Shown one piece after another: positions 41,578-49,747 of a DNA stretch of 52,666 nt. The notes beneath the pieces are model-generated. The model saw nothing but the letters and a program-made list of their open reading frames with translations. It ran no database searches and was not told the DNA's origin. The translations under genes were made by a program, and so were the position numbers. Source of the stretch: CAZXSK01 sp964642855 (lineage in GTDB: Bacteria; Planctomycetota; Phycisphaerae; SM23-33). Within the stretch, counting starts at the first letter, position 1. Each line of letters begins with the position of its first letter. The stretch spans positions 1 through 52,666 of the forward strand of contig CAZXSK010000021.1 in NCBI GenBank assembly GCA_964642855.1, written 5' to 3'.

Positions 41578-43467
41578 ATGGACGAGAAAACTGTAAATCT
41601 ACTGAAAGAAAAGGCCGACGCTGACAGCCTGGCGAAGCTGCAGGCGTTGGAGAACGACAAACTCAACGCCTTCGTCGCCGACGCCGTCGAGCTCTGCCAG
41701 CCCGACAAGGTGATGGTTTTCGACGATTCCGACGAAGACATCGCGAAGGTCCGACAGATGGCCATCGACAACCAGGAAGAGAAGCCCCTGGCGATGGAAG
41801 GCCACACCGTGCACTTCGACGGGTACGTCAATGGCGAGATCAGCGACCAGGGACGCGATCCGAAGGTGACCAAGTATCTCCTGCCCAAGGGCGTGTCGCT
41901 GGGCGAGCGGCTGAACTCGATGGATCGCGACGAAGGCCTCGCCGAGATCCGCGAGCTCTTCAACGGCGCCATGAAGGGAAGGACCATGCTGGTGCGGTTC
42001 TTCTGCCTCGGCCCGGTCAACTCGCCGTTCAGCATCCAGTGCGCGCAGATTACCGACTCCGCCTACGTAGGTCACAGCGAAGACATGCTCTACCGCGTCG
42101 GCTACGAGGAGTTCAAGCGGATGTCCGACAAGGACGACTTCTTCCGCTTCCTCCACGCCACCGGTCCGGTCGACGAGCGGAATACCTCCAGCGACCACGA
42201 AAACAAGCGCGTTTACATGGACATCACCGAAGACATGGTCATGTCCGTCAACACCCAGTACGCCGGCAACACGGTCGGCCTGAAGAAGCTCGCCCTGCGC
42301 CTGGCGATCCGCAAGGCCGACAAGGAAGGCTGGCTGGCCGAGCACATGTTCGTGATGGGCGTGCATGGCCCGAACGACCGCGTCACGTACTTCACCGGTG
42401 CGTTCCCCTCCGGCTGCGGCAAGACCTCCACGGCCATGCTCCCGGGCGAGACCATCGTCGGCGACGACCTGGCGTACTTCCGGATCATCGACGGCCAGCC
42501 GCGGGTCGTGAATATCGAGAGCGGCATCTTCGGGATCATCCGCGATGTCAACGAAGAAGGCGACCCGGTCATCTGGGACGTGCTCCACAAGCCCGGCGAG
42601 GTGATCTTCGGCAACGTGCTGGTCAAAGATGGCAAGCCCTACTGGATGGGCATGGGCCAGGAACTCCCCGAGGAAGGCGAGAACTACGCCGGCTCGTGGA
42701 AGAAAGGCCAGACCGACAACCTCGGCGCCGAGCTCAAGCCCTCCCACCCCAACGCCCGTTACACCGTCCGGCTGACGGATCTGGCGAATCTCGACCCCAA
42801 GTGGGACGATCCCGAGGGCGTGACCGTTGGCGGCATCATGTACGGCGGGCGGGACAGCGACACCTCCGTGCCCGTCACCGAGAGTTTCAGCTGGGAGCAC
42901 GGCATCGTGACGATGGGTGCGTCGTTGGAGAGCGAATCGACCGCTGCGACCGTCGGCAAGGCCGGCGTGCGGAAGTTCGACCTCATGAGCATCATGCAGT
43001 TCGTAGCCATCCCGCTGGGCAAGTACATCCAGAACAACCTGGATTTCGGGAGCAAGCTCGCCGACAAGGCCCCGAAGATCTTCGGGACCAACTACTTCAT
43101 CAAGGACAAGGAAGGCCAGTTCCTCACCGGCATGCTCGACAAGGCGGTCTGGGCCAAGTGGATGGAGCTTCGTGCCCACGGCGACGTCGACGCCATCGAA
43201 GGCCCGACCGGCCGGCTGCCGCTGTACGAGGATCTCAAGAAGCTCTTCCAGGACGTCCGCAGCAAGGACTACACCCAGGAGCAGTACGTCGAGCAGTTCA
43301 CGATCCGCATCCCCGAGCTTCTGGCCAAGATCGAGCGCATTACGAACATCTACAACGACATCGACGACACACCCCAGGTTGTCTTCGATGAGCTCGATGC
43401 TCAGAAAAAGCGGCTGACCGATCTCCAGGCAGCCAAGGGCGATTACGTTTCGCCGTTGGATCTGTAA
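41578..43467 (+). CDS. pckG: Phosphoenolpyruvate carboxykinase (GTP)
   Basis: GTP-dependent PEPCK, which interconverts oxaloacetate and phosphoenolpyruvate in gluconeogenesis. It has 629 residues, normal for the family. Signature regions: FPSGCGKTSTAM (kinase P-loop with the reactive active-site Cys), GDDLAYFRI (metal-binding region), ESGIFGIIRDVN, MGQELPEE and YGGRDSDTSVPVTESFSWEHG. The N-terminus (DEKTVNLLKEKADADSL) is slightly divergent. It follows a consensus promoter and is followed by a GC-rich terminator. High-expression codon use (GAC, GGC, CTG) fits a central enzyme. Confidence 0.96.
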   Translation: MDEKTVNLLKEKADADSLAKLQALENDKLNAFVADAVELCQPDKVMVFDDSDEDIAKVRQMAIDNQEEKPLAMEGHTVHFDGYVNGEISDQGRDPKVTKYLLPKGVSLGERLNSMDRDEGLAEIRELFNGAMKGRTMLVRFFCLGPVNSPFSIQCAQITDSAYVGHSEDMLYRVGYEEFKRMSDKDDFFRFLHATGPVDERNTSSDHENKRVYMDITEDMVMSVNTQYAGNTVGLKKLALRLAIRKADKEGWLAEHMFVMGVHGPNDRVTYFTGAFPSGCGKTSTAMLPGETIVGDDLAYFRIIDGQPRVVNIESGIFGIIRDVNEEGDPVIWDVLHKPGEVIFGNVLVKDGKPYWMGMGQELPEEGENYAGSWKKGQTDNLGAELKPSHPNARYTVRLTDLANLDPKWDDPEGVTVGGIMYGGRDSDTSVPVTESFSWEHGIVTMGASLESESTAATVGKAGVRKFDLMSIMQFVAIPLGKYIQNNLDFGSKLADKAPKIFGTNYFIKDKEGQFLTGMLDKAVWAKWMELRAHGDVDAIEGPTGRLPLYEDLKKLFQDVRSKDYTQEQYVEQFTIRIPELLAKIERITNIYNDIDDTPQVVFDELDAQKKRLTDLQAAKGDYVSPLDL

Positions 43468-43500
43468 GCTTCAGCCTCGATCGCAGACGTGCATATACGC

Positions 43501-43529
43501 GGGCCCGTCGGCACCCGGCGGGCCCGTTT
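43501..43529 (+). terminator. Terminator of pckG
   Basis: GGGCCCG (43501-43507) pairs with CGGGCCC (43519-43525), with an inner CGG/CCG pair, followed by GTTTG. The second half overlaps the repeated 55-base segment next to the gap. Confidence 0.6.
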
Positions 43530-43568
43530 GCTGCGCGCATGCTGTCGGCGGGAGGCTGACGCCACGGG
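43514..43568 (+). repeat. 55-base direct repeat, left copy (at gap edge)
   Basis: This segment is identical to 43669-43723. It begins CCCGGCGGGCCCG and ends GCCACGGG, the last base before the N run. Both copies touch the gap, so they are probably overlapping contig ends not merged by the assembler rather than a true repeat. Confidence 0.9.
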
Positions 43569-43668
43569 NNNNNNNNNNNNNNNNNNNNNNNNNNNNNNNN
43601 NNNNNNNNNNNNNNNNNNNNNNNNNNNNNNNNNNNNNNNNNNNNNNNNNNNNNNNNNNNNNNNNNNNN
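43569..43668. other. Assembly gap (100 N)
   Basis: A run of exactly 100 N flanked by identical 55-base sequences. The true gap may be zero length, or a short tandem repeat may lie here. Confidence 0.99.
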
Positions 43669-43723
43669 CCCGGCGGGCCCGTTTGCTGCGCGCATGCTGT
43701 CGGCGGGAGGCTGACGCCACGGG
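43669..43723 (+). repeat. 55-base direct repeat, right copy (at gap edge)
   Basis: Identical copy of 43514-43568 on the other side of the N run. It ends five bases before the stop end of the MBL-fold gene at 43728. Confidence 0.9.
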
Positions 43724-43727
43724 AAAC

Positions 43728-44561
43728 TTACGGCCAAAGGTCGATGACCGTTCCCGTTTTGCATGGGACGAAAGCGCGGGGGAATTCGCCAGCCACTCGG
43801 GCCGTCGCAACCGCACCCGTGCAGTGACACGGCATCAGTCGGGCGATCTCCATCTCGCCCAGGGCTTCGATCGTAGCCGCCAGCCTCTGTTCATTTGCGT
43901 GCAACAGGTGCATGCCCCCAACAACCGTTTGAATTTTCCGGTTCGGCCAGAGGGACCGGATGTGTCGAAGTGTATTGACCACCCCGGCATGGGCACAGCC
44001 CAGAAGGACAACAAGCCCCTCCGGCGTGTCGATTACCACGGCCTGGTCGTCAGGGATATGATCGGGTGACTGGCAGCCGGGGTCGGTGAAGAACGGCCCG
44101 CCGACGTCCTCGAACTCGGTCCTGCGCCCGATGGGCCCGGTCACAGTCAGGCCCTTCGCCACCTCGACCGGCCGATCCGTCCACGTGATGTCTGTCCGGT
44201 TCTCCAAGGCGATCTTCGCAGCCGATGGGATGCCGATATGTCGGCTCGATCCATCGTCATTGCGGGCGTAGCGGTCCTGCACGACGGCAGGATGGGCGTA
44301 GACCGACGCCCCGCGGGCGGCATCGAGCACATCGGCCAGGCCGCCCGTGTGGTCGTAGTGGCCGTGACTCAGAATGACCGCGTCGACGTCGGCAAGGTCC
44401 ACGCCGAGCTCGATGGCGTTGCCGGTCAGCACATGTCCCTGCCCCGTGTCGAACAGGATGCGCTTGCAGCGCCATTCGATGAGCACCGCCAGGCCGTGCT
44501 CGCCCAGCAGCCTGCCTCTTCCTGCCGTGTTTTCCACCAGAAGGGTGATCCGGTCGGGCAT
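43728..44561 (-). CDS. MBL-fold metallo-hydrolase
   Basis: Metallo-beta-lactamase-fold hydrolase of 277 residues, of the subgroup that includes 7,8-dihydropterin-6-methyl-aminobenzene phosphate synthase-like proteins. ILFDTGQG is followed by the metal motif LSHGHYDHTGG (HxHxDH). Later come VLLGCAHAGVVN, GGMHLLHAN and MPCHCTGAVA with the further ligand histidines. It has no signal peptide. GAGGAA stands a few bases before the ATG. The gene is divergent from the uxuA-like gene across 131 bases that contain a 20-base palindrome, so the two may share a regulator. The substrate is unknown. Confidence 0.9.
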   Translation of the reverse strand: MPDRITLLVENTAGRGRLLGEHGLAVLIEWRCKRILFDTGQGHVLTGNAIELGVDLADVDAVILSHGHYDHTGGLADVLDAARGASVYAHPAVVQDRYARNDDGSSRHIGIPSAAKIALENRTDITWTDRPVEVAKGLTVTGPIGRRTEFEDVGGPFFTDPGCQSPDHIPDDQAVVIDTPEGLVVLLGCAHAGVVNTLRHIRSLWPNRKIQTVVGGMHLLHANEQRLAATIEALGEMEIARLMPCHCTGAVATARVAGEFPRAFVPCKTGTVIDLWP

Positions 44562-44612
44562 GATCGTTCCTCACCTCCGCATTCGTGGTCGCGACCCGTC
44601 TTTCCCAGATCC

Positions 44613-44632
44613 GTTTCCAGTATACTGGAAAC
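44613..44632. promoter_or_regulatory. Perfect 20-base palindrome, probable operator
   Basis: GTTTCCAGTATACTGGAAAC is a perfect palindrome with a GTATAC centre. It lies between the divergent MBL and uxuA-like genes, 51 bases before the MBL start and 60 before the other. The GTATAC core resembles operators of GntR/FadR-type uronate regulators (UxuR/ExuR style); this assignment is inference. Confidence 0.75.
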
Positions 44633-44692
44633 CTCCCCCGGCGGGCGAAGTGTTCAAGAGGTCGGGCGGGGAAGACACGCAAGGAGATCGTC

Positions 44693-45820
44693 ATGCGAAG
44701 ACGCGAATTTCTGCAGGCAGGAGCAGCCGCGGCAGGTGCGGTCGTGGCTTCGGGCCTGGTCGGGCCCGGCCGGACACCTGCCATCGCAGCCCGTTCCACC
44801 GGTAGCGGCGATTCCGGGGAACCGGCCAGACGTATGAAACTGGGCTGTCAGCGGTGGGGGTCCAGCGAGAAGCACATGCCCTTCCAGGTGCGATGCGGGG
44901 TGGAAGCGATCTGCGCGAGTCCCGCAGCCCGGGGCGACGACGGGATCTGGACGCCGGACACCTGCCGGGCCCGGATCAAGCAGGTCCGCGACGCCAGTCT
45001 CGAGCTGGCTGCGATGTACTGGGGCGTACCCCTCGACGTGCTCATGCCCAGGCGACGCGACGGGGCGATTGAGCGATGCCGCAGGCAGATCATTGCGGCT
45101 GGGAAGGCGGGCATCCCCTGCCTGCAGTACAACCTGCACGTGCGAACCTGGCGGGCGAGGACGGGCAAGGAAACCGGCCGGGGTGGGGGACAGTATGGCG
45201 CGTGGGATCTCAGCAAGGTCGAGAGACAGAAGGGCAAGCGTGACATCGGCCCGATCGACGCCGAGGAACTCTGGGATCGCATCGAGTACTTCCTGAAGAA
45301 GGTCGTGCCCGTGGCGACCGAGTCGAAGGTCCGCCTGAGCTGCCACCCAAACGACCCGCCCATGCCCGACCGAAACGAGTTCAGGATCACGCAGGTGCTC
45401 GACTCGGTCGATGGCCTGAAGAAGTTCGTGAAGATCCAGGACAGCCCGTACCACGGGGTTCTCTTCTGCCAGGGATGCGTCTGGGAGATGCTCCCCGCCA
45501 AGGCCAAGCCAGACGGCCTGTACGAGGCGATCCGCTGGTTCGGCAAACGCAAGAAGATCTTCGGGGTGCACTTCCGCAACCTGCGAGGCGGACCGGAGAA
45601 GTTCGCCGAGACCTACCACGACGAAGGCGAGATCGACATGCCCCGTGCGGCGCTCGAGTATAAGCGGGTGGGGTACGATGGCATGGTCATGCCCGACCAC
45701 ACGCCAAGCCACGAGGACGATCCCGGCGGCATGCAGCATTTCGCCTGGGCGTACGGCTACATCAAGGGCGTGATCCAGTCGGTCTACGCGCTGGACGACC
45801 GGCCCGACGAGGACGCCTGA
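44693..45820 (+). CDS. Tat-exported mannonate dehydratase-like protein
   Basis: A TIM-barrel protein of 375 residues related to mannonate dehydratase (UxuA), which dehydrates D-mannonate in hexuronate breakdown. A Tat signal (MRRREFLQAGAAAAG) starts it. Conserved UxuA-type elements: MKLGCQRWG, LSCHPNDPP, GVLFCQGCVWEM and FGVHFRNLRGG. An exported UxuA is unusual, since the classical enzyme is cytosolic, so the substrate may differ. AAGGAG lies six bases before the ATG at 44693; an upstream in-frame start is not needed. The palindrome 60 bases upstream would suit a uronate-responsive regulator. Confidence 0.78.
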   Translation: MRRREFLQAGAAAAGAVVASGLVGPGRTPAIAARSTGSGDSGEPARRMKLGCQRWGSSEKHMPFQVRCGVEAICASPAARGDDGIWTPDTCRARIKQVRDASLELAAMYWGVPLDVLMPRRRDGAIERCRRQIIAAGKAGIPCLQYNLHVRTWRARTGKETGRGGGQYGAWDLSKVERQKGKRDIGPIDAEELWDRIEYFLKKVVPVATESKVRLSCHPNDPPMPDRNEFRITQVLDSVDGLKKFVKIQDSPYHGVLFCQGCVWEMLPAKAKPDGLYEAIRWFGKRKKIFGVHFRNLRGGPEKFAETYHDEGEIDMPRAALEYKRVGYDGMVMPDHTPSHEDDPGGMQHFAWAYGYIKGVIQSVYALDDRPDEDA

Positions 45821-45840
45821 CGCGTGCTGACCCCCGGCTC

Positions 45841-47922
45841 TCAGTCGCCATCGAGCACGTAGTACAGCGTGGCGTCGAAGTCGTTGATGTCATCGTCCAT
45901 CGGCAGGGCACGGAGCTTCTTCTGCGCCCGCCAGGATCCCAGCTTCAGCCGCCGACGGCTGCCCTTCCTGAGCGACTTCGCCTCGCATCGTTTGCCGTCG
46001 CGGATGGCGAACTCCACGCAGAGAACCCGTTTGCCCGGCAGCTTGCCCTTGCGGACCTTCCGGATCTCGTACTCGGTGACCACCAGCAGGTTCCGGTATG
46101 TTCCCAGTTGCTTGAGCGATCGACCCGGCGTGTGTCGCCGGACGACGGCGTCGACCTCCGCGATCACCTTGTCCGGCTCGACGTTGCGGCGGGGCAGGGC
46201 GATCGGACCGTCGTCGTGGGAGTCTTTCGGCTCGGGGAGGTCGTCGAAGGCTTTCAGGTCGGCGAAGGCTTCCATCGCAAGCTTGGCCCACTGCTCGTTG
46301 CCTTTCCGGCTGAAATGGTGGTCGTCGACCATGTCCAGGCCGTTGGCGTCGATGACGCGCAGGTGATCGAACTTCTCCCGAAGCGCGGCGATTTCCTGGT
46401 GGATCGCAGCCCAGCGGTCTTCCCTGCCCTTCCTGCCCGTGCCCAACTCGATCTGCGAAGCGACAACGGGCAGCTTGTCGAGATCGAGATCGTCCCGCAG
46501 CCTGCGGATGAGCTTGGGGTAATCCTCCCCGATCCGCCGGGCCTCGTCGACCGAGTCGCTCCGTTCGCATTCGACCCATCCCTGCATGATCACCGCCGCT
46601 GCGATCGGCCCGAAACGCCGGGCGGCTTTGGCCTGGTCGATCAGCTCCCGGTAGCTGCGTTTGCCCGGCAGGAAGTCTTTCCGGAGGGTGGCGGCGCTCT
46701 TGGCGACCTTCACCACGCCGAAGTCCACGTGGGGGTAGGCGTCGGTCAATTCGTGCAACAGAGGCCAGGTCGGGCCCTTGTCGTCGTTGTCAGCCTGGCG
46801 CCAGTACCCTTCTTCGTCGTACATGTATCCGTGCGGGCACGGGCGGGACCTGGCCGACTTCGCACGGCCTTCCATGTTCGAGTGGCCCGTCGCCAGCAGG
46901 ATGACCATCGGCCTGGGTTCCGACATCGTCGGCCAGTCGATCGTCGAGACGTATCGCTTGTCGAGCATCCGCCTGTCGAGCTTGGGCCCGGACCAGGCCA
47001 GCGACACCCCCGACCGGCCTCGTCCCTGGTAGTACTCGACCAGGATCGGGTGCTTGCCCCGACGCAGGCGGAGCTTGAGTTGGCGATCCTCCTTGCCGCT
47101 GTCCTTCCATTCCTCGGTCACCAGCCGGTAGTCGATCCAGATCCGGATGCCGTCGTCCGCTCCGTAGTGGAAGGTGTACTCCCCGTCGCGCGGCACGTCC
47201 AGCAGCCCGGTCCACCGCACGGAGAGGTCTTCCGTACGTCCATCGGGCAGTGGGAACCGGCCCATGCGAAGGATGTTGCGGTCGCGCTGGTCGGCCACGA
47301 GCTTCTCGAAACGCCTCCCCTGGTAGTACCTTCCACGCCAGCCGGGCTTGCGGTCCAGTCGTTTGCCGCGGTCGTCGCGCTGGAGGGCTTCCATCGCGTA
47401 AGCAGGCATGTCGGCCCAGGCGGGAGTCCTCAGCCGGTCGGCGTCGAGAGGTCTGCGGTCGAATTTCGGGCCCGACCAGAACACCCGCGCCCGTCCTCCG
47501 CCTCCGGTGTTGCGGTAATCGATGCGAAGGGGCAACTCGCCGTCGCTGAGACGCACCTTCGCCTCCAGCAGCTGTACTTCCGCGTCGTCGGTGGTATCCA
47601 GCAGCAGCGCGCCGCCGACCCAGAGGCGAATCTCGTCGTCCGCGTCGGCGGAGAAGATGTACTCCCCGTCACGCGGCACGCGCAGCAGGCCGGTCCACCG
47701 GGCAGAGAACTTCTGCTCGTCCATGCCATCGGGCAGATGGAACTTCTCTTCGTAATCCACCTGTGGGTCCAGACGTTCGAAGGCGAGCTCCCTGAAGCGC
47801 GTGTCGCGAAAGTACTGGCCGCGGAGGCCGGGCAACTCCCGGTCGTCCCGGGCGACAAGGGTAGCGGGAAGCAGAAACAGCATCAGAGCGGCGAGTGCGG
47901 TTTTCCGGAGCGGGCTTGGCAT
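45841..47922 (-). CDS. Secreted protein with two PA14 domains and an SGNH/esterase-like domain
   Basis: A 693-residue exported protein with a Sec signal peptide of about 24 residues. Two PA14 modules follow (about 30-165 and 190-335), each with the signature RWTGLL.VPRDGEY and ending in a WSGPK.DRR element; PA14 binds carbohydrates. The 340-560 region is an SGNH-hydrolase-like domain beginning ILLATGHSNMEG (Ser of the GxSN block I) and including DDHHFSRKGNEQWA (Asp/His block V), as in sialate O-acetylesterase-like enzymes. The C-terminal 100 residues are basic and unassigned. It probably removes acetyl groups from polysaccharide outside the cell; the substrate is unknown. Confidence 0.85.
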   Translation of the reverse strand: MPSPLRKTALAALMLFLLPATLVARDDRELPGLRGQYFRDTRFRELAFERLDPQVDYEEKFHLPDGMDEQKFSARWTGLLRVPRDGEYIFSADADDEIRLWVGGALLLDTTDDAEVQLLEAKVRLSDGELPLRIDYRNTGGGGRARVFWSGPKFDRRPLDADRLRTPAWADMPAYAMEALQRDDRGKRLDRKPGWRGRYYQGRRFEKLVADQRDRNILRMGRFPLPDGRTEDLSVRWTGLLDVPRDGEYTFHYGADDGIRIWIDYRLVTEEWKDSGKEDRQLKLRLRRGKHPILVEYYQGRGRSGVSLAWSGPKLDRRMLDKRYVSTIDWPTMSEPRPMVILLATGHSNMEGRAKSARSRPCPHGYMYDEEGYWRQADNDDKGPTWPLLHELTDAYPHVDFGVVKVAKSAATLRKDFLPGKRSYRELIDQAKAARRFGPIAAAVIMQGWVECERSDSVDEARRIGEDYPKLIRRLRDDLDLDKLPVVASQIELGTGRKGREDRWAAIHQEIAALREKFDHLRVIDANGLDMVDDHHFSRKGNEQWAKLAMEAFADLKAFDDLPEPKDSHDDGPIALPRRNVEPDKVIAEVDAVVRRHTPGRSLKQLGTYRNLLVVTEYEIRKVRKGKLPGKRVLCVEFAIRDGKRCEAKSLRKGSRRRLKLGSWRAQKKLRALPMDDDINDFDATLYYVLDGD

Positions 47923-48139
47923 GGCAGAGTCTTCAGGTCAGGTTGCGGCGAGGCTGTCGTCTGCGCGAGGGTTCCATCTGCCCCCCGGCAGGGATCGACG
48001 CTCCCTCCTGCAACCCGCCCGGACGCGGGGGGTTCCGCCCGCAGCTGGCGGACGAGCGTACCGCGCCCGGGCTGCTGCGCATGAGAAAGCTCCCATCCCG
48101 ATCCGGGCGTGGGGGCTTTGGAGCCTGGTGTGCCTGCGT

Positions 48140-49420
48140 TCAGTCCAGCGACCAGGGCTTACGGTACTCGTAGTGCAGGAGGTCGTTGGCTTCGGGGACG
48201 TTGGTGACCTTCTCGGCGTCGGCGTCCCACTCGATGCGCTGCCCGACAGCCAGCGAGATATTCGCCAGGTGCGCGAAGGTCGTGGAGAGATGTCCTTGTT
48301 CCAGCGGGCAGAGCGGCTCGCGCCGGGTCTGCACGCATTCCACAAAATCATCGATGAGGTTCTGCGTGGAGTCTTCCTTGATGCCCAGGTCGCCGAACGC
48401 CCCGTCTCCTTCGAGTTTCTCCTCCTCGGGCTCGAGGTAAGGATCCCACTTCTGGAACTGACCGGGCTTGGTGGGCTTGATGCTGTAGCCGTTCTGGTTG
48501 ACGCACAGCGTGCCCTTGGTACCGCAGAGCATGACCTCGCCGCTGGGGATGCGGTTCGCGCCGGAGGCCTCGTTGACGTCGAAGTGGATGATCATGCCGG
48601 AGGGCATCTCGAAGAGCACTGCCAGGGTGTCGGGAATCGTGCGGTCGTCGGTGAGGGTGGTCTTGGTGCCCATCGCGGAGACCGAAACGGGCGCATCCTG
48701 GCCGGTCATCCAGCGGATGACGTCCATGTAATGGACGCCCCAGTTGCCCATCTGGCTGGAGTAGTCGCTCCACCAGCGGAAGAAGTACGGGGCGAGGTTG
48801 TACTGGTAGGGGCGCTTCGGCCTGGGGCCCAGCCAGGCGTCCCAGTCCAGCTGCGCCGGCGGGTCGGCGGGTTTCTCGCTGCCGATTCCGCCCGGGAACA
48901 TCACGCTGTTGTGCGAGGCGTAGGCGGCTTTGACTTCGCCGATTTTTCCGCTGCGGACCATTTCCACCACGTGCTTGTAGACCGACGAGCCGCGACGGTT
49001 GAGGCATACCCCCGCGATGCGTCCGGTTTCTTTCTGCGCCTCGACCATGCGCCGGCCTTCCCGGACGGTGATCGTCAGCGGCTTCTCGACGAATACGTCT
49101 TTTCCCGCCCGGAACGCTTCGATCGTCTGGATCGCGTGCCAGTGGTCGGGCGTGGCGACCACGACGGCATCGACGTCGTCGCGGGCCAGCAACTCGCGGA
49201 AGTCGTGATGCTGGGTGTACTCGCCGAGGTCCTCACCCATCTCCGGGCACTTGCCGATCTGGCGATATTCCTCGTCGAGGTCGTCGGGGTTGCGGGTTAC
49301 ATAGGGCTTGTAGATGTCGCACAGGCCTACGATCTCGCAGCCGTCGTTTTTCATGAAGCCGTGCATCAGCTGCGTGCCGCGGTTTCCCGTGCCGATGATT
49401 CCAAGTCGCACCTTCGCCAT
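48140..49420 (-). CDS. Gfo/Idh/MocA family oxidoreductase
   Basis: NAD(P)-dependent oxidoreductase of 426 residues. The Rossmann start KVRLGIIGTGNRGTQL is followed by VDAVVVATPDHWHA and DVFVEKPLTITVREGR with the EKP motif. The C-terminal domain has MGNWGVHYMDVIRW, consistent with catalytic His and Asp. Family members often act on sugars or inositols; in planctomycetes this subtype is abundant, frequently with a Tat signal, which is absent here. The ATG at 49420 has GGGAGAG upstream; a longer in-frame start at 49504 is unlikely. No sugar-uptake genes adjoin it. Confidence 0.9.
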   Translation of the reverse strand: MAKVRLGIIGTGNRGTQLMHGFMKNDGCEIVGLCDIYKPYVTRNPDDLDEEYRQIGKCPEMGEDLGEYTQHHDFRELLARDDVDAVVVATPDHWHAIQTIEAFRAGKDVFVEKPLTITVREGRRMVEAQKETGRIAGVCLNRRGSSVYKHVVEMVRSGKIGEVKAAYASHNSVMFPGGIGSEKPADPPAQLDWDAWLGPRPKRPYQYNLAPYFFRWWSDYSSQMGNWGVHYMDVIRWMTGQDAPVSVSAMGTKTTLTDDRTIPDTLAVLFEMPSGMIIHFDVNEASGANRIPSGEVMLCGTKGTLCVNQNGYSIKPTKPGQFQKWDPYLEPEEEKLEGDGAFGDLGIKEDSTQNLIDDFVECVQTRREPLCPLEQGHLSTTFAHLANISLAVGQRIEWDADAEKVTNVPEANDLLHYEYRKPWSLD

Positions 49421-49747
49421 GATTCTCTCCCTGCTCGCATGGAGCCAGTCAGACCCAGCCGGGCCACACCGGGCCCGAACGGAGTTTTGCGTTCCTGTAA
49501 ACATGTCAGAATAGGGAAGTCGTTGCGGGATGACATGGCGTTAGCGCGGAAGGATATGTCAAAATCGACGATCGCCGGGGCTGCCTTGCGTGCTCCGGGG
49601 GGTCCGCTGCGATGCGCAGATCGGAAGCCTCAATGGAAATTCTGCGGCCTGCGCGGGGTTGGCCGATGTTTGACCAATTGGGCGCGTCCGCGGGAGAATC
49701 GCGCCACCAGAGTTCGTAACTCCGCCGGGGACAAGGAGCAGATGCAC

